A stretch of DNA of 64,000 bases, from assembly GCA_009731425.1 (NCBI GenBank), contig AP018794.1, forward strand, positions 4,079,501 through 4,143,500, written 5' to 3'. The notes beneath the pieces were generated by a model. The model was not told where the DNA came from and did no database searches. It worked only from the letters and a program-made list of their open reading frames with translations. Position 1 is the first letter of the stretch; each line of letters begins with the position of its first letter. Positions 62,658 to 64,000 of this stretch are shown here, in pieces. Both the position numbers and the translations under genes were made by a program. This DNA is from Lachnospiraceae bacterium KM106-2. GTDB lineage: Bacteria > Bacillota > Clostridia > Lachnospirales > Lachnospiraceae.

Positions 62658-62710
62658 CTACATATATTAGAGAAATTTGTTTGTTAAAATATTGACAAAG
62701 GGGTAGTTGG

Positions 62711-63904
62711 ATGATTGCAAAAGAAATGATTACATATGTGGAAAATAGTTCAGTGATTCGAAAGATGTTTGAAGAAGGAAATGAAATGGCAAAGCAATAT
62801 GGAGCTGAGAATGTATTTGATTTTAGTCTTGGTAATCCCAGTGTAGAGCCGCCTAAAGAAGTTAAAGAGGCTATAATATCAATATTAAATATGGAATCTC
62901 CTAATCTGGTTCATGGTTATATGAACAACTCAGGCTTTGAAGATGTTCGAGAAGCGATTGCATTATCTGTTAATGAAAAATATAATACCCATTTTTCAAA
63001 AGAAAATATTTTAATGACAGTTGGTGCGGCAGGAGGTCTAAACGTAATTTTTAAGACATTATTAGATCCTGAAGATGAAGTTATTACCTTTGCACCTTAC
63101 TTTGGAGAATATCGAAGTTATGTAAAGAATTTTCATGGAAAGTTAATTGCAGTAAGTCCTAACACGATTGATTTTCAACCAAATCTAGAGGAATTAGAAC
63201 AAAAGATTACGAAGAGAACCAAAGCGGTTTTGATCAATACACCAAATAATCCGACTGGAGTTGTTTATACCAAAGAGACATTAGAAAAGATGGCAGATAT
63301 TCTATTAAAAAAGGAAGAGGAATACAAGAAATCTATCTATTTGATCTCAGATGAACCATATCGAGAGTTGGTTTATGATGGAGTAGAAGTACCATATGTA
63401 ACACACTTTTATCATAATGCAATAGTAGGATATTCTTATAGTAAATCATTATCACTACCCGGAGAGAGAATCGGTTATCTTGTTCTACCAGATGAGCTAG
63501 ATGACTTTTCGCAAGTAGTGGCTGCAGCGAATGTAGCTAATCGAATTCTTGGTTTTGTAAATGCTCCTTCCCTACAGCAACGAGTTGTGGCAAGATGTCT
63601 TAATGCCAAGGTAGAAGTAGATATTTATAATCGTAATAGAGAGTTACTTTACGAAAAACTTACGGAGTATGGATATGAATGCGTTAAGCCACAAGGAGCG
63701 TTTTACTTATGGGTTAAAATGTTAGGAGATGATGAGAGCGCTTTTGTTGAGGCCGCAAAAAAACATAATATACTTGTAGTGCCAGGGAGCGCATTTGGAT
63801 GCGCAGGATATGTCCGAATCGCATATTGTGTAGATTATGAAATGATAGAGCGAGCTTTACCTGGTTTTGAATCGGTTGCAAAAGAATATAAAGAATCGAG
63901 GTAG
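62711..63904 (+). CDS. Pyridoxal-phosphate aminotransferase (class I/II)
   Basis: 397 aa. Fold type I aminotransferase with NTPNNPTG (about 177-184), SDEPYREL (about 215-222), the PLP Lys K245 in YSKSLSLPGERIGY and a C-terminal VRIAYC strand. It resembles aspartate/aromatic-type aminotransferases of Clostridia that are annotated as pyridoxal phosphate-dependent aminotransferase; the amino acid specificity is not fixed. A hisC gene starts 6 bases after its stop, so the two are likely co-transcribed. Confidence 0.88.
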   Translation: MIAKEMITYVENSSVIRKMFEEGNEMAKQYGAENVFDFSLGNPSVEPPKEVKEAIISILNMESPNLVHGYMNNSGFEDVREAIALSVNEKYNTHFSKENILMTVGAAGGLNVIFKTLLDPEDEVITFAPYFGEYRSYVKNFHGKLIAVSPNTIDFQPNLEELEQKITKRTKAVLINTPNNPTGVVYTKETLEKMADILLKKEEEYKKSIYLISDEPYRELVYDGVEVPYVTHFYHNAIVGYSYSKSLSLPGERIGYLVLPDELDDFSQVVAAANVANRILGFVNAPSLQQRVVARCLNAKVEVDIYNRNRELLYEKLTEYGYECVKPQGAFYLWVKMLGDDESAFVEAAKKHNILVVPGSAFGCAGYVRIAYCVDYEMIERALPGFESVAKEYKESR

Positions 63905-63909
63905 GTAGG

Positions 63910-64000
63910 ATGAAAGCATGGGAAAGAAATATTCGTTCAGTAGAACCATATGTACCAGGCGAACAGCCAAAGGAAAAGAATGTGATCAAGCTAAATACAA
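63910..64000 (+). CDS. hisC: Histidinol-phosphate aminotransferase, N-terminal fragment
   Basis: 30 codons before the window ends. The start (MKAWERNIRSVEPYVPGEQP, then IKLNT) matches the N-terminus of HisC, which transfers an amino group in histidine biosynthesis. ATG 63910 follows GGTAGG, close to the end of the preceding aminotransferase gene. Confidence 0.75.
   Translation, partial: MKAWERNIRSVEPYVPGEQPKEKNVIKLNT

Noticed and set aside
1..64000. rRNA, tRNA, insertion sequences, prophage or integrative-element ends
   Set aside because: No such sequence was recognised on either strand by reading; a tRNAscan or ISfinder search was not possible.

Overview
The window looks like a chromosomal segment of an anaerobic, AT-rich Clostridia, most likely Lachnospiraceae. 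This is inferred from gene content and style: strong purine-rich ribosome binding sites, frequent TTG starts, consensus TTGACA/TATAAT promoters, an [FeFe]-hydrogenase maturase (HydG), a GPH-type sugar transporter beside GH2 and GH36 glycosidases, a Csp-like subtilase, a DUF1292 protein and YibE/F proteins. I saw no rRNA, tRNA, CRISPR array, insertion sequence or prophage. Base composition looks even, and most intergenic gaps hold a clear promoter or terminator.

Layout. 1-4.7 kb: end of a probable methyltransferase gene, a GH25 lipoprotein, mgtE with a structured leader, a LysR regulator and a convergent pair of half-size ChrA transporters. 4.8-6.3 kb: hydG. 6.4-13.3 kb: an operon of TetR regulator, GH2 beta-galactosidase-like enzyme, GPH permease and GH36 alpha-galactosidase, with a promoter and a likely operator. 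13.3-20.3 kb: mostly minus-strand genes, namely a secreted transglutaminase-like protein with repeats, an SseB-like protein, a sodium symporter, a patatin (plus strand), an SDR protein that has lost its catalytic residues, and ribU under an FMN riboswitch with a terminator. 20.2-20.85 kb has no intact gene, only a promoter, structure and frameshifted remnants.

20.85-25.7 kb: a 1606-residue DUF4011-helicase-nuclease, the best candidate for a phage-defence function. 25.9-34.9 kb: a secreted parallel beta-helix protein, an unknown protein, a trigger-factor-like lipoprotein, two YibE/F proteins, a divergent PTS permease and an acetyltransferase. 35-45 kb: prfC, a TetR regulator, a cytidylate-kinase-like protein, an AI-2E family permease, gltX, a PcrA-like helicase, a second beta-helix protein and a DUF1292 protein. 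45-51 kb: a highly charged low-complexity repeat protein, a PD-(D/E)XK nuclease fused to an XPD-type helicase, and LCP and sugar-transferase genes for the envelope.

51.3-57.2 kb: HtrA, a stand-alone ClpX, a Csp-like subtilase and a TIM-barrel protein. 57.2-62.6 kb: a complete branched-chain amino acid ABC transporter (livKHMGF) behind a leader that looks like an attenuator, followed by a second cytidylate-kinase-like gene. The window ends with a PLP aminotransferase and the first 30 codons of hisC.

Most of the window is ordinary housekeeping and transport. The items most worth a second look are the DUF4011 helicase-nuclease, the catalytically stripped SDR, the low-complexity protein, the PTS with an altered EIIA histidine, and the unassigned leaders of mgtE, gltX and the liv operon.
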